Part shown: one piece after another, positions 16,908 through 31,539 of the stretch | Numbering within the stretch: position 1 is the stretch's first letter | Layout: each line of letters opens with the position of its first letter | Origin: Taeniopygia guttata | Taxonomy: Eukaryota; Chordata; Aves; Passeriformes; Estrildidae | Assembly (NCBI RefSeq): GCF_048771995.1 | Contig: NC_133024.1 | Span: 5,406,001 to 5,470,000, forward strand | Reading direction: 5' to 3' | DNA: 64,000 nucleotides | Translations under genes and position numbers: made by a program | The notes under the pieces: generated by a model | Told to the model about the DNA's origin: nothing | Database searches by the model: none | Seen by the model: the letters and a program-made list of their open reading frames with translations, nothing else

Positions 16908-19900
16908 AACCTAAACCAAATCAATAGTGGGGAAGTGTGGTTTCATTTTCCTTTCAACAGCCTTATCTCTCAGCCTGCTTTATGACAAAAGAGAGCAGTT
17001 TATTTAAGTTTTTTTGTGTGTATGTGAACTGGCTGCTTCTTGGGGAAGTGCTGGAGGCTGTGCTTCCCTTCCTAGCTGGGATGAAACTTCAGGCTGAGGG
17101 CACTCATTTGTGATTACCTGGAGGCAGAATTCCAAGCCCTGTATCTGACCTGCTGTGTGGCTGTGCCAACCAACCTTGAACTCTCTGCTCCTTCACCAAG
17201 TGTTCCTGGCACAGCCAAGGATGTGTCTGTAATATTCAGGCTACTCAGGTGTGTGCCAGTGTTTTATGTTAGCCGGGATCCAGCCCACTCCTGACAAGTT
17301 TGGGTTACAGAATCACACCAGCAGCAGTGGGGGCTGGAATCCTACTCCATGCCTGACACTCAGGCTGCCCACTGACCTGTGGGGACACTGTGCTTGTTGG
17401 CACTGTAGGGATAGATCTGGGAATTTGATTTAGCCCGTGGGTTTAGCACCTGGGGAGTCAGGATGAAGTCCCTGGTCTGTTGCCAGGGTGATCTTGACAC
17501 AGTGCTACGAAATATGATCTTCACCTGCCTTGCAGATACCTTCATTAGAAACCCATTGTTTGCAACAACACAGTCTCCCCAGAAATAACACAAAAAATGA
17601 GCAATAAAAGACTGAGGTACAATTAACCAAGTTTTTTTTGTTGTTTTTTTTTTTTTTTAAATATAATTTGTACCCTATAACCTATACAAAGTGTTGTAGT
17701 ACAGTTTTCTTTTGTTTCCCTGGCACAAAAAAAAAAAAAACCAAACTAAAGGCATTTGGCTGTTTCTGACAATAGATATACTAGAAAATCTGCTCTGAAT
17801 GTCTGTGAAGTGCCAAAATTCAGTAGCCAAAAGAGAATTGCAGTCAACAGCTTGCATTTTGCAAAGCCTAAATTTTACATGATCGATGTAAAAGAAGGTA
17901 TATAACCCTAGATATGGAGAATGACATTCTCTATTCAATGCCCCCTAAAAAATCCCTAAATGAAGGGGAAGTCAGGAGGAGCAAGCTGATGACAGACCCC
18001 AAAGAAGGGGTGCTCTCACCCAAGGAGGACTGGCCAAGTCTCTCTCTGCTGCTTGCCCAGAACTGCCCCAATGCTATAATTCTGGCCTGGTCCAGAGAAG
18101 GTGTCAGGACATCCTCTATCAAAAGTGTGTTGATGCCAGAGCACACTAAATTTTCATGTGCTCACACAGAGTGGAGCAACTCACAGCCTCTTCTGAGGGG
18201 AGGAAGCACCTGGAGCCACAAAAAGATTTCATTCATGATGCAAATTCTGTTTACAATCTGCAGTTTATCCAGAAACAACCACATCCCCAGTGTGACCCTT
18301 TCCAATGCATATTCAGTTCCCTAAGCAGAGAGCACCTTCCAAAGGGTTGTAGGACACATGAATAGAGTCACAAAGTAGAGAGAGAAAATTCAGATTGTCA
18401 CTGCATTGTACTGGCATGATCAACCTAAAGAAAGATGGACCAGCAGATGCTGTAAAGTGTCATCTATTTTCTTTCTACCTACCAACATGGTCTAGTTTGC
18501 CTTCTGGTCTGAGACAAAACTCCATTGCCACCTGTCTGGTTTTAATAAAATGAATTCATATTGCTATTTCCAGTTTAATGCCAGTTTAGTACCCTAAACC
18601 AGATATTGGCATGGTACTGTGCTCTGTCTAGTTACTGTATTTCACTGAAGGACTAGTCTCCTTTTGACAAAATATTACAGGAGTAACAATTAAACTAATT
18701 GTTGAAGGCTGTTTTCTAAAATAATTGAGGCTTTTCCATCCTGACACAAGCAAGCCCAGGAATAACAGCTCCCTGGTTTTTTCCTGCTTCTGCAGGTGAG
18801 CAATGTTCAGCAAGTGGCCAGTCTTTAAAGAACTGCACCCTGCAAGTGTCTAATTAATGTCTAGTTAATCTCGTTAAATCTTATGTCTTGTGTTTTCACT
18901 CTTCCAGACTAATTTTTTTTCCATGCATGGTTTCCAGCTTCACCCTGACAAAATTTGTATAAAACACATTGGTTTCTGTAGCTGAAGGTTTATGCAAAGC
19001 AGTTCATATGAAGGAGCTCTTGCAGAGTCCTTGAAAATGAGAATACTGAAAAACAAATCTTACCAGGATGAAGGGGGAAGCAGCTAACTCACATCATTTC
19101 ATCCTAAATTACAGTTCCCTAACTGGGAGGAATTTCAAGTAAATAATGAAACTTCTAAGAAACAGGTTTTTTAATGCCATCCATGTTTGCTTCCATTACA
19201 ATTAGTAATTGATTATACTCATGTATAATTCCTATAATTTCCTTTTCATCTATTGAGATGGGGGTATTCTACCTTGATTAGTGAATTCTGAGAGGTAGGT
19301 CCCATAGGACTAGAAATACATTGTAATTTCATAAATTTAGGTTAAAAGGCAAGTTGAAGAGGTAAGAAAAGAAAATCTTATGATTTCAGACCTATTATGG
19401 ATGCACAGTGTAAGTTTTTTATTATGTGAGCTCATTTGATCATTAGTAACAAATACTTGAAGGAATTCAGTAGAAAAAATGGAAAATTTCGACAAATTTT
19501 GAGTCTCCCCCAAGCGGTGCTAAACAGACAAGCACTTTCTCTGTTTTTTCTGAACAAATATTTCAACTCCTGCAACATGAAAATTACTAAAAATGGATCT
19601 TTTAAAATATATTATGTGTAGTAGTTGTTTTGTAAGTCAAGAACTGCTGGACTATGAAAAACTAATGCTCTATTTAGCTTACTTTTTCACTTTTTCTGAT
19701 AAATGTTTACATGAGGATTCTAATTATTTCTTATAGTTATCTTCTCTTTTAAACTGACTTCATTTTTGTTAAGTAGCTGCACAAGTAAGTTGCTTAAAAC
19801 TACGATAATTACTCCTTTGGATTCTTTTTTTCTTATCACAGCTGGTTACAGAGACACCACCTACAAAAAGAAGTTACATGGACATTGTGTGCCACAAACC

Positions 19901-20717
19901 ACAAACAAAACAATTGATCCTCTGTCTTTTCAAAGTAAATGAGAACTGTTCTGTGGCTTCCAGGTCCATCTTCTGATACAACTGCCACTAGATACATTTA
20001 ATTTTGGTTTTCAGAAGCCCAGTTTCACATGTAAAAGGCAATTTAAATTAAAATCAGGCCCCTGTAATATCAGGGAATATTTGTTTCTCCCTCTTCAGCA
20101 TTTTTAACCTTCGTTTCAAGTTATTAATGGGCAAGATGTCAATTCTCTAAAACTGCAAGATGGTAAAATTTCAGTTTGGTGCGTTGTTACATCAGTGCGT
20201 GATTAGATTCTATGGGTTCCAATCATGAAATAATGAGGCAAAATGTAATGGAGCAATAATGTATCTAATGTGTGGGGTTCCATGTTACAACCCTCAAAAC
20301 CAGTCAACCATTAATTCCTTTCCTTGTTTAGCATCATTCATATTAAGAATTACTTTTCCAACCCAAATATATTTTAACAGCCCAGACATAGCAATATTAA
20401 ATATACAAACTTTAAGAATATGTATGACCTTGAAGAATAAGACACCCCAGTCCAGTCAGTAAATGTATTCCCCACAAACCTGTGTTAATGTACCATACAA
20501 CAGTTTCTTGATCAGGCAGTAGAGTCCCATGTCAGCTTATCTTGATTAAGAAAACATTGCAAGCTGTTAGTTCTAATTCCCTACATTGTTTCAGTAACAA
20601 TTTCTGTATGGTAGGAATCCCAAAAGGAACTCACACTGGATAAATATACTAATAGCTATAAACCCAAATAATAGGTCCTCCATTAATATGATACCAGAGC
20701 ACTCATAAGTGAACTTT

Positions 20718-20790
20718 AAATCATTAATTTTCGTTGGAAAAGACTTCTAAGATCATCAGGTCCAGCAAGTTACTGAAATGTCTGAAAACC
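20718..20790 (-). mobile_element. CR1 LINE 3' remnant (minus)
   Basis: GTTGGAAAAGACTTCTAAGA followed by TCATCAGGTCCAGC is the reverse complement of a CR1 tail. Only about 70 bp are recognisable. Confidence 0.55.
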
Positions 20791-21450
20791 AGTATTTTCC
20801 GTCAATATTATGTTGTTGCTGCTAAGCTAAACATAAACATTTTTAAATTGTGGTAGGTATAAAGATGACAAAATATTTCAGTCTTGAATTTGGCAGTACA
20901 TATGGAGGAGCTTAGAAGTAAAATGAGAATACTATTAAATTGTGTCTCAGTAGAACTAAAGTAAGAGCAGTACAATCAGAATTTTATCTTGTTTTTAACA
21001 TGGACAGCACTGGCAGTTTTGTTAGCAGAGCCACATGAAGTAAATGGGGCCATCTGCAGGAATGAAAAAGTCCAAAGTTTACAGGTCAACATGAACCTTC
21101 CTGATTTCAACACTGATAAATGCATAAATGGAATAATTTCACAGGGCTCCATTCTGTCCTACTGAGTTTTCAGAATTTGTTTAATCTAAGCACCATTCTG
21201 AGATTTACAATTAAGATGTTAAAGAAAGCTGCTACAGAAATAAAGGACAGCGAGTTACAGTTTAAAAGTAGAAACACACAGCCAAATATTGAGTCAAAGA
21301 AGATGCATCTTCAGAATGTAAGCTGAGTTTGCCTTCTTTCTGTACTGAGCTTCTGACTTTAAGAGAAAAGAGAATAAAAGGCAGGTATGCATCTTTGAAC
21401 TGCTTGTCCCTGCAAGACATTACAAATGTCTGAAAAATTAAGAAGGCAAA

Positions 21451-24080
21451 TTAGTGGTATAACATTTTTATTTTACTATATTGACATTTTATCCACAAAT
21501 ATTTTATCAGAGTAAAAATAGAAAATAATTGTTTCATGGAAAATTACAAAAAAAAAAATAGGCAAAACACAAAAGAAATTTGTAATTATTAGCAGAGTAT
21601 AAGTTTCTTTATTTAAAGAGTAAAAAGTATGCAAAACCCCTTCTGTTTTACAAAAGCTGTGAATATTCTATGTTTTCCTTCTGGCAGTAACAGAAAATCC
21701 TTTGACAATATATTCCACATCTTTTGTTTTACTGCAGACATCAAGTTAGTCACAGATATCTCCCTCAACTACAGACAGTGTGATAATAATTTTATACTGC
21801 TTGAAAGGTTCTTTCTTTACTAATTAGAACATGGTGGAAAAGCAGATGGAGCCACAACAAAGAACCCCAAGGACCATTGCTCCTGCTGAAAGGCTGCAAA
21901 GCAACAACAGGATGTAATCACAAACAAAGGATGGGAGCAGAAGTTTCCCCCCTGGGACTTACCATGGAATAAGAAGAGGCAGGGGAATGAAGTATTGATA
22001 CTACTTTTCAATTTTGCTGTGTGTTTACCCACAGTCCAGTTTTATATAGAAAGCTGGTATTTTAAGCTTCTTTTCTTTTTATCCTGTATTTAACTAAAAA
22101 GGCCTCTCAAGAACTCTGCTAACTAGAACCAGTGACTTGTACTGGATTTGTGTTTAGTCACAGAATGTTGTAACAAGCAGAGCTGCTGCCCTCAAACATC
22201 AACTTCACACAATTTTTGGTTAAGCAAACCAGCATCTCCTGCACAAGACATCTCCAACAGTTGCCAATCAGTGACATCAACTCTAACAGCAAGAAAATAT
22301 TGACATTTCATGACAGATACATTTACATTTTTGCTCAGGGCTTAAAATTTTTTTTAAAAGCAAAATTACATCAGCATGCTCAGCAGATGAAATGCTGTAA
22401 GAACTCAAGGACGAAAACAACAGTAAGAGTTACCGAAAGAACCCAGAAAAAACCCATTGACTTTATAATCATGTCAATGACGAAAAAACACAAGTTAGAA
22501 CTAAATGCAAACCTTCTAGTCAAGCAAAAACTATCTGCAGATGATCATCCCCCTACAAAAACCTTGTCCTCAACACATCTTTAGGATACACACAATTCTT
22601 TGTAGTCTCTGCCTTCTGCCTGCAAGTGTCACCTTCCTGCTCGGCTCAAGAGCAGCAGCCCGGTGCTCTCACTGCTCAGCACAAACACACTTTGTTCAGA
22701 ATCTCACTGTTCAAGAACTTTGGGTTTAAGGTTTAAGAGTAGCTCGATCCCTAACAGAATTAAAGGTCTTCCCTTGTTAAGTGTTACCAGAGGGGGTTTA
22801 ATTTATAAAAAGTTGGTGAACATCAATGCTGACATAGTCATTATGCTGTTTATTAGCAGGAAGAGGCAAAAGCAACCCCCAAATCATACCGTTCTCAGAC
22901 ATCAAAAGAAGCAGTCTAACAGACACCAGTACAGAAACTCAAAAGCTGAAGCCTACTTTTTACTGCATGTGTAAGTTTGCAAGAAGCACTGAGTAGCTCA
23001 GAATTCAGGATATATCCCAACTATTTCTGACTCATCATCCAGACTTCAATTGCACCCAGCTCTGGAGCATGCATTTGGCTTAAGAAGCTTCAAAAATATC
23101 ACTTGAAGTTCAAAGAGAATTTAATTTTAAACAAAAGGTACCTCTTTGTAGTTAATATACGTTAGACTGTACAATGATTGGGAAATTAAACTACAGTTCT
23201 TTGTAAAACTATTTTCAATTTGCTTTCTGTTCCTAACCAGGGACTACTGACTGTGATTAACTTAAGTCTTTGGATACTAAGGTTGACTACCATGCAGGTA
23301 ATAAGCACCTTGCAGAACACAGCACTAATACTCCCCACCAAAACAATCTACTCTTTGGGTGAGGGCTGTTCTTTCAAGTTTTTGAATTACCTGATGGGGG
23401 ATGGCATGGGGGGAAGACGTTCACCTTTGCTTTCTGCAAAATGGCTAATATGTATGTATTTCAAAACAAGTATTTGCCCTCATATATGTATATTATGTGC
23501 ATACTACAATGAAGTACTCATAACTGGCTTTTCACTTAAGCCATATCTAAACCTGGATCTTCTTCTTCAGCACTGATCTCCAGTTGTCTAAAGTTTCCTT
23601 TGCTATTAAACACAGAAGCTATTTTAAGAACTTGATGCTTTGTAACATTTAACATGTCTTTCAGCTCCACTTGATTAACAGAATAATGAACATATTGTAA
23701 ACTTTGAAAGCATCAAATTTCATTTGGTAGTTCAGCAGAAAACAAAAGACTGGAAAAGGCTGCATTCACACAACTGCAACCTGGGGACTACAGGGACTCA
23801 ATTTTTGTTGTAAGTGTCGCAGAAATTATTTTGCACAGCTGTGGTCACAGGCTCCACCTCTCACTAGCTGCAGAAGTTGGGGTGATCCCTTAACTTACAT
23901 TAAAATATATGCTGTTAAAAGATGCAAATTTATGCAAGTCTGAGTTCTTTATAGAAATTCACGTTCTATATTGTACAATCAAGAAGCAAAAGAGTTTCCA
24001 ATTCCGATCAAGGTAAGAGCACCAACTGCTCTGGTTCTAGAGGAAAGGCCTCAGGTTCCCACCTACACAGGTTGCAGTGC
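21451..24080 (-). other. GABPA: GABPA 3' UTR (3' limit approximate)
   Basis: Repeat-poor, AT-rich sequence follows the stop codon, as expected for the long GABPA 3' UTR. A minus-strand AATAAA (plus TTTATT at 21467-21472) in TAAAATAAAAATG is the best candidate poly(A) signal. An additional AATAAA-type hexamer lies near 21610. The end is a guess from these signals. Confidence 0.4.
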
Positions 24081-24309
24081 TTAATTATCTTTCTCTGCTT
24101 GCAGGGATGCTGTAGCCAGTGCCACTGCTGTAACTGGCTGTGCAATGCCATGCAGCTGCATCTTGGCCAGTTTCTTCTGCTCACACTCCGTCACCAAGCG
24201 GTTCAGCTCTGCTGCGCTGTACCCAATCAGAGTCTTCAGGTCACACACAAATTTGTACACAAACCTCTTGCCTTGCACCTTGCAGATCATGTCTCCATCA
24301 TAGTAATAC
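24081..24309 (-). CDS. GABPA: GABPA exon 10 (ETS domain end, C-terminus, stop)
   Basis: 229 nt of coding sequence. It completes Arg380 of the second invariant ETS arginine pair ([13 protein letters not shown]), continues through [19 protein letters not shown] and ends [12 protein letters not shown] with TAA at 24081-24083. The tail binds GABPB. Human has Thr for Ala near the end (LQTEKDN). Confidence 0.97.
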
Positions 24310-27300
24310 CTGCAAAATAGAAATCAGCAGCAGAGAATTTTAGCATCTGCAATTTTCATATGCATCCATTACTTACTTAAGGTCACCAGAGGTTAAAACG
24401 TTATTTTTTTATTTTTCTCACTGAGATCCTCATAATTTCATATTTCAATATATTGCTTAGGCATTTTCTAATATGAGAAAAGGGAAGTGTTGAAAATTGT
24501 CTCTACATCTTGGTATATTAAGGAGAAATAAAACACAGTAATTATTTTACAGGCTACTGGAAGCACCAGTTCAGGAATATGTCTTGGAAGGGAAGATCTC
24601 TTATATATTTGCCTTAATAAGAAAATACTGTCTTTCCCCTTATTATGATCCTTTGCTTTGCTTTTCTGAAGAAAAAAATTAATGCTGGAAACAGGATGAA
24701 AATTACCCAGCAGTTTCTATGATATGAAAGCAGCTATTCTCTCCATACTGTCTTCAAAGACAGAAATAAAGCTATAAAGGCATGGATTGGATTTGTGGGG
24801 TTTTGTTGGTTTCGGTTTTTTTGTTTGTTTTTTGTTGGGTTGGGGTTTTTTGGTTATAATTCATATGCTGTCAAAACTACATCTTTGCCTTTATTTACAA
24901 CTAAAAGTGAGTTCTCTAACTATAAATATCTTTTATACTGTATAACAAAAGAATTATCAGATTGGGCAGAAATATGGTGAGATTACAAGGTCTACATGAC
25001 ACCCCCCCCACCCGAGACAGTTTAGGTCACACCAATAAAACAGAAGTTAGAATTTTGCAGTTTTCTTGCTGTTCTTCTCTCACTACAAGCTTTAATAAAA
25101 TGTATATCACATTTCTCATTAAGGAAGCTTAAGTGACCAAGATGTAACTTGGATTTGATGAGCTTGAAAGCTTGTGATAAACTTGGAATATAATAAAACA
25201 CAACTCACACAATATCATTTCCTCAAAACCATCACCCAGGTGTAGAACAAATGAATCCAGATTTCTTAACTGTCTAAAAATAAATCCTCTGACATGTTCA
25301 TAAAGCAAAGATTATACTTGTTCAGTAGCAAAATTAAGTCAATTATAAGACAAACTTCTGAATCCCAGCTCTAGTAGAAAAGAGGTAAGTAACTAAGAAT
25401 CCCAGCAAATTCTTCTGACATCTCAAGTTCTGGAAAAAAAAAACTTTGTAATTTCTTACTTTTGAGAGTAAGGACCTAAGCAGCTGAACCAAAGACAGAT
25501 GAGAGACAGACTGTGTAGAAAACAATGTTGGTAAATCTGTTGGTTACTGAAATCATGCAAGAAGCCACAGAGGTCTGTCAGAGGACAGGAAGTGTCAGAG
25601 TAGCTTGTTATTGCTCTGTGGGTAAAGACAGTGTGGTTTGTTTACTAAAGCTCTCCTTCAGCTTTCTCCTGAATGACATACAATTATTAAAAAAGCTTCC
25701 TTTTTAGTCCTCCTCTCTCAACCCCTCAAACTACTACCTGCCTCCATCAACTCCTCCATTTCCTTCTCTGCATCTCTCTGCTTACTCTTGGCTTGCTTCC
25801 ACCCAGCAATTCTCCACACCAGCCCTGCCCTCCAAAACATCTCAGCTGAAGGAACTGCTGTGGAATGGTGTCCAGCACTTTCAGCCTCTTACTGAGGTTT
25901 AGTTGCAGTGGGTTGAATGAACTCTGTAAACATGAGGGTGGGATCATAATTTAAATTCAGTTTTGAAGAAGAATCTTGTAGTACTGGGCAGAATTGGAGA
26001 AGGATGAGCAATAATAACCTGGTGTGTCCCTTGTGTATGAAAGGGAGCACTGGGTTCAGTGAAGGAACACTGGGCAGACTCTCATGTTGAATATGACAGG
26101 GTAGAGGACACAGAGAAACTGAGCTCTGCTCTCCTTGGGCAATATGAAGCAGAAAACCAAAGTTTGCAATATGTCAAGCATATGTCAAGCAGCAGTGGTC
26201 ATCATTTTTTTAAAGTTCATTAACTCTGTGCAAGCCTTTCCATTTATTGTACAGTCCCACATAATCATTCCTATCTCAAAAAATGCTGTAGAGAAATGCT
26301 TTAAAAAACTGAATATACTTTGAATGACTTAGTCCACATTACTGATATGATCAGAAAGGAAAAGAATCACAAGAAATTAGATCATGTTTATATGAAGGCC
26401 CAAAACATGCAAGATTCCCACATCTCATGCTCAAAACACTCAAGTTAAAATTAGTTAACGTGGCAAGAGGATATTTTCAATACTATGTTGAATGTATTTC
26501 TGATTACAGCATTTGCCAACTCAAAAACATAGAAAACTAAAAATACATACAATTAAATACCCATGGAAGTTCACAAAGTTACTGGAACATTCCAAGACAC
26601 ATGGAAACTTTGTTTCAGAATAATACAGAAGATGAATTATTTTTCTTCAAGTCTCACCTCCCTACTGGATAACTAAACAGATCTGGATTTTTACAACATT
26701 TACCAAGATATGCATAACAAAAAAAAGCTGCTCTTCCCTTTCTGCCTCTCTCCCCTAGTTTCTATATGCCTGATTTTCCTACAGCTGGGCAGAAGAGCCA
26801 GTTTATTTCTCAATAATTTCCTGTATTAATCAATAACTGACACAGTGATTTCAATACATTAGTAAACAAAACATGTAATAATTTATTAAACTTCAGCTTG
26901 GCAACAGTGTTTATCACAGGAGTAGCAAGAGGCATTAAATATCATTTCAGACATTAAACTGTTAGAAAACATGTCAATGTTGATGCAGCTGCCAAAATGA
27001 CACCACTTTGATGAATGTGATTTCTGTAATTCCGTGACTAAAATATAAATGCGAAACTTTTCTAATAGTGATTTATGCAAACTGGTGTTTAATATCCCAC
27101 TGATAAGAACATTATTCCAAAGTTCTTCAGCTGCCTTTGGCACCCTCTGTGGAGCTAAGTTGACGAAACCCAAAAACATCAGCATGTTTTACATTATTTT
27201 TATGTATCAGAAGGTTTTCAGATATGCCTTTTGTACACAGAGTCACAGATACCCATGTTGGAAACATGGGAATGGTATTGCAACAATACAGGCAGGGGAA

Positions 27301-28849
27301 GAGCTATACTGGGAAGGTCCTGCTTTGGGCAGGAGATTAGACCAGAAACCTCCTGCAGCCCTCCAACACAAGAAAGTCTGTGATTCTACGGAAAAAATTA
27401 ACATTTTAATTAATATATAAATAATGCAAGAACAGCAATACAAGACCAGACTAAAGATCCATCTAGAACAGGAATAGACTCCAGGAGCCTGAAACAAGAA
27501 ACAAGACTCCAAGAGACCTAAGGAAAAGCATGAGAGTAAACATCTACCAAATGCTCTTCCTTGCTTTTAATGACCTGAGGCTCAGGAACTCCTGTAAGTT
27601 GCATCTTTCAATACCTAATATAATTCAAAATATTTATTTTTCATTAATTTTTCCACTGGTCTGTCAAACACATAAAATAATTTTGGCATCTGAAAGTACT
27701 GTGCCTAAAGAAGTTCTAAAACAAACAAAAGGGTACAGTTCAGCATGTGTACCATTTACCATCATTTCCTACAGTGGCATTTTCAAATAGAAGTTGGTAT
27801 TTTTATATAATGCTTGAGGAATTTACTTGAAAAAAAACAATCAAGCAAACAACACATATTGAAAAGTGAAAATGCTAGTAAGTAAAGCACAGACCTCAAT
27901 CAAAATGTAACTTCACTCACACAAAAAGAATTTTGAAACCTGCTTGAATAATTTGCAGGATTAGGCAAAAAATATCTTTATTGAAAACAAATCAAGAGAA
28001 ATATATGTAACAATATCAGAATAAGAAATCAGAAGTTCACTCTCAATGATTTCAAAGAACGTGGATGAATTTTCAAATTATTTCAGAGACTAAAATAATC
28101 AGGGAAAAGTAGTTTAAAATTCAGGTACTTGCACGCTTCCCCCTCCTCAAGTACCTTACCCACAGTGAATCAATCATACAAGTCCCTTTTATCAATGTCA
28201 AACTAAAAATCACAATGAAATGAAGATACTGAAACACTTCAATTTTTTCAGATCACTGTGATGTTGGAATTGCAACTGTTGGAACATAGCTGTCAACTGT
28301 ATTTTTCAATTTAAGATCCACACAATAAGAACAATGAAATGAAACAATGGATATTTGAAGTTAGAAAAGGTTCTTACATACAGCATATCACTAACAATTA
28401 CAGAAAAGTATCTGCTTTATTCCATAACATGAGCACGAGGAACACAGACAGTAGAACATAAAAATAAGTTAATAATTCACATATTTCTGTCTCTTTCATC
28501 GATAATCAATATTGTTTGGCATGCTACTAAAAGCATAAATATTGAAGATAAATAAAAAAGAGGCATATTTCTGGAAGCGAGCAGCCCAAATTAATGATCT
28601 TGAAAAAAGAAAATCTATTTTCAAGAAATTATTCTACCAGCATCTTTAAAAATGAAAAAGAAAAACCAAAACAAAGGCAAAAAGCCCAGCAAATACCTCT
28701 CCTTTAAGATTAGCAGCATCTCATTGCAAGGACCAGGTTCAGAAGATTTGCCTTTACTAAAAAAGCTGCAAGTTTTGCATTATGTTAATTAAAAATGAGG
28801 TAGTCAAATGAAAGCAAATCATACCCTGTAAGTTCCTTAAGTTGCTTAC
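24310..28849 (-). other. GABPA intron 9
   Basis: GT-AG intron of 4.5 kb. A diverged CR1-like piece lies at about 27275-27400. No other exon or element was recognised. Confidence 0.8.
27275..27400 (+). mobile_element. CR1 LINE 3' remnant
   Basis: GGGCAGGAGATTAGACCAGA is followed by CTCCTGCAGCCCTCCAACAC and GTCTGTGATTCTACGG. This is the expected order of a CR1 tail, but diverged. Confidence 0.5.
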
Positions 28850-29042
28850 CTCAAAGCCCGACTAAGCTTCTCGTAGTTCATTGTGGGCTTGTTCTTGCGC
28901 TGTCCCCATTTCTGTGCAACCAGTTCAGGCTGATTCAACTTAAACTCTCCTTCATCACCAACCCACGAAATACAGTCCCGAGCATCTTTGTCTGTGAGAA
29001 GTTCCAATAAAAACTGCCACAGCTGGATCTGCCCGTTGTTCC
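28850..29042 (-). CDS. GABPA: GABPA exon 9 (ETS domain, first part)
   Basis: 193 nt. [20 protein letters not shown] opens the ETS domain, and the exon runs to [13 protein letters not shown] plus two bases of Arg. The winged-helix recognition helix begins here (KLSRALR). The peptide appears identical to human. Confidence 0.97.
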
Positions 29043-30367
29043 CTGTTAAAATAGGAATAACAAGTTTCACTTCAACGTGTCCTTTATATGTTCCACTCAT
29101 GGCTAAAACCTTGCAACCAACATATTAAAGCAGACCAGCACAGACTATATGATGGAAAGAAAACTTCCAGTTAATGAATCCCTTCTAGTGAGTCTCTTAC
29201 AAATATTTTCCTGCAAAGTCATCAGTACCCATTTTTATTAAGAAATTATTAATACAGGAAGAAATTAATCAAGATTTCACATAACTCTTTCCCTAGAACT
29301 TAAAAAATACAACTCCACCAACATAATCATTTAGATGCATATCTGTCTTTAAAATAGAACAGATTTATCAAGAGCTGCTAATTCCTCTTCACACACACAT
29401 ATATGTGTAATAGCTGTTCTTTTAAAAAAAATCTGGTCTCAAATTTTCAACATGAAATATGAGAAACACAAAAGAAACCCCCAAATTTCAGTTTATATCA
29501 ACGTTGCATCTTTCGCATCTAATCATTAAGATTTTTTTCCAGCTCAAGTACCCGCAGTAAAATTCCTAAATTCTCAACGAGATAAAGAGAGAATAGCTGA
29601 TAACTAAAGAGAGAAACACAGCATATTCCTCACTAATGTCAGCCAATAAAAACTTGGCCTTAAAATTCTGAATTATATCATTAGAGGCCTTTATAGAGTC
29701 TAAAACAAATAAAGACTCAAGGAGGAAGAGAAGAAATGATTTAACAGAAAAATTCACAACATCAAAGAGAAGCAAACCAAAAATGACAGCAAGAAAAAAT
29801 GAAGTATTTAGTAATCAAAGAGTATGCACAAATAATAGTAACTCCAAAATTAAACTACAAATTTAGTGTGCAGTTTTCCAGACATGCATTCATTTAACTA
29901 AAAAATATGAAAATTTATAAATTTTGAAGTCACCAGATTGGGGAAAAACAGAAGAGGAGCACAACAGACAGTGCAAGTAGCAGCTAGGCAACATTTTACA
30001 ACATGGAGTTTATTTTCTTCCCTTTCTGCAAACAGAAAGAAACTAAAGCTTGAATAAATGCCATGCAGTGGTTTGAGAGGACAGACTGTTAAGTGATGAG
30101 GAAATATATCCATTTTATTTGCTGCAGGATGGAAAAACTGCAGCATCATGTTGACATGGTGCCTGTGTGAGCTGACCAACCTGCCAGGGCTGCCTGTGCT
30201 TACCACAGATTTTTCCTACCTATGGCTCCCTTCACACCACTCCCTTCACACAGACTCCTACAAACCCCACATTTGGAGCTACAAAGATGTGTTTCACCAA
30301 ACTACAATTCAAATTAATTACTGTTACTGTTCAGTGCATTAGCATGTAAAAATATTGGAGGCAATAC

Positions 30368-30508
30368 CTGTTCTGTTCCCAGGGGAACTCCTATCTTCCC
30401 CGGAGATCCTTGGAGCTCTCTGTACTTTAGCTGCTTTTGCACTGCTGTTTATCACTTTGATGGTGGTTGGGGTAGCAGGCTGTACAGATGCTGGTATAAT
30501 CTGCACAG
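30368..30508 (-). CDS. GABPA: GABPA exon 8 (linker before ETS domain)
   Basis: 141 nt. PVQIIPASVQPATPTTIKVI is followed by NSSAKAAKVQRAPRISGEDR and SSPGNRT, plus one base of Gly. It is nearly identical to human, with Pro for Ser in VQPATP. The donor is GTATTG. Confidence 0.95.
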
Positions 30509-31539
30509 CTGTAGAGCAGAGAATGTTGCAGAACATCAATTATAAATTGCTCACACAGAAATAGGCATATTTTATTTATTACTTGTATTATCATAACATC
30601 CAGAAGCTAGTTTTTTCCTTTGCTAAAAAGGCACACTGCATTAAGTCACAATGCTAAGTATAATTTAAAGACCTTTTTACCTCTTATATGAAAATTGCAG
30701 TTGTAGACTGATTGCAGAAGTGCCATATTACAGATAAAACACCAGTTTTAGTTTATTACATACTTCCACCAAAAGAACCCAAACTCTCTCAAACCCTTGT
30801 TTTCATCTTCATGCTGTTCCCACATGATCTGCCCTAATGCCCTTTTCTCTACAGCCACTACACAACCTCCATACCTGATAATCAAACAGCAAACACCTTC
30901 TATTGCAATGGTGTAGGAGGACACAGATGCCTCACTCAAGCTGGCTTTAACTAGACACAACCACAGGATGCAATAAACATTATGTCTATTTAACATATAA
31001 GATGCTTATAAGTCATCTGAAAATTTATTCATTTTAATAATTGATGACACTGCTTAGTTGAAAGAATGAGTTTTAAATAACTGGAAAGTGACTTTAATGT
31101 ACTATTTCTAATACTGGTTTCTAAGTAAGTAATCTCTTCCACAGAACCCTTCAGTTTTTTGAAATACTTTTTTATTTGAAATTAATATTTAAATAGATTC
31201 ACTCATTAATGCAATATATAACCTAAAGCCCTGAAACAACTAAGAACCTCAAATATGCATCCTACACAGCTTATTTCAAGAAAGTGAAAAATCTACCATC
31301 CAAAACTGAAGTTATAAACTTCCATTGTTCAGGTCAAACACTACTTTCAGCCAGTAACAAAATACAGAGAAACTCAATGTTATGTTTTGAAGTTTAAAAT
31401 ATGCCCTCCTCCCTTTCCCATGGAAAAATAGTCTCTGAAGTGATTTTCTAAATGTATACTATCATCCTCCTGAACTACAGCACAGTGCTAAACCTGCACA
31501 CTGTGAATTGTGTGAATTAATGCTGACAGAAGTACTTAC

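Larger units (their letters stand above)
10637..21450. other. APP-GABPA intergenic region
   Basis: No host gene was recognised. The region holds CR1 3' ends (13826-13915, 14550-14945, 20718-20790), an LTR-like unit at 16447-16907, a GC-rich patch at 12900-13320 and an unidentified T-rich patch at 15080-15900. Open frames of 136-189 codons occur (for example 12744-13313 minus and 17914-18324 plus). None has a recognisable domain or exon context. Confidence 0.7.

Noticed and set aside
17914-18324. 136-codon plus-strand frame in the APP-GABPA interval
   Set aside because: No domain or family resemblance that I can name, and no splice or promoter context. It was left as intergenic.
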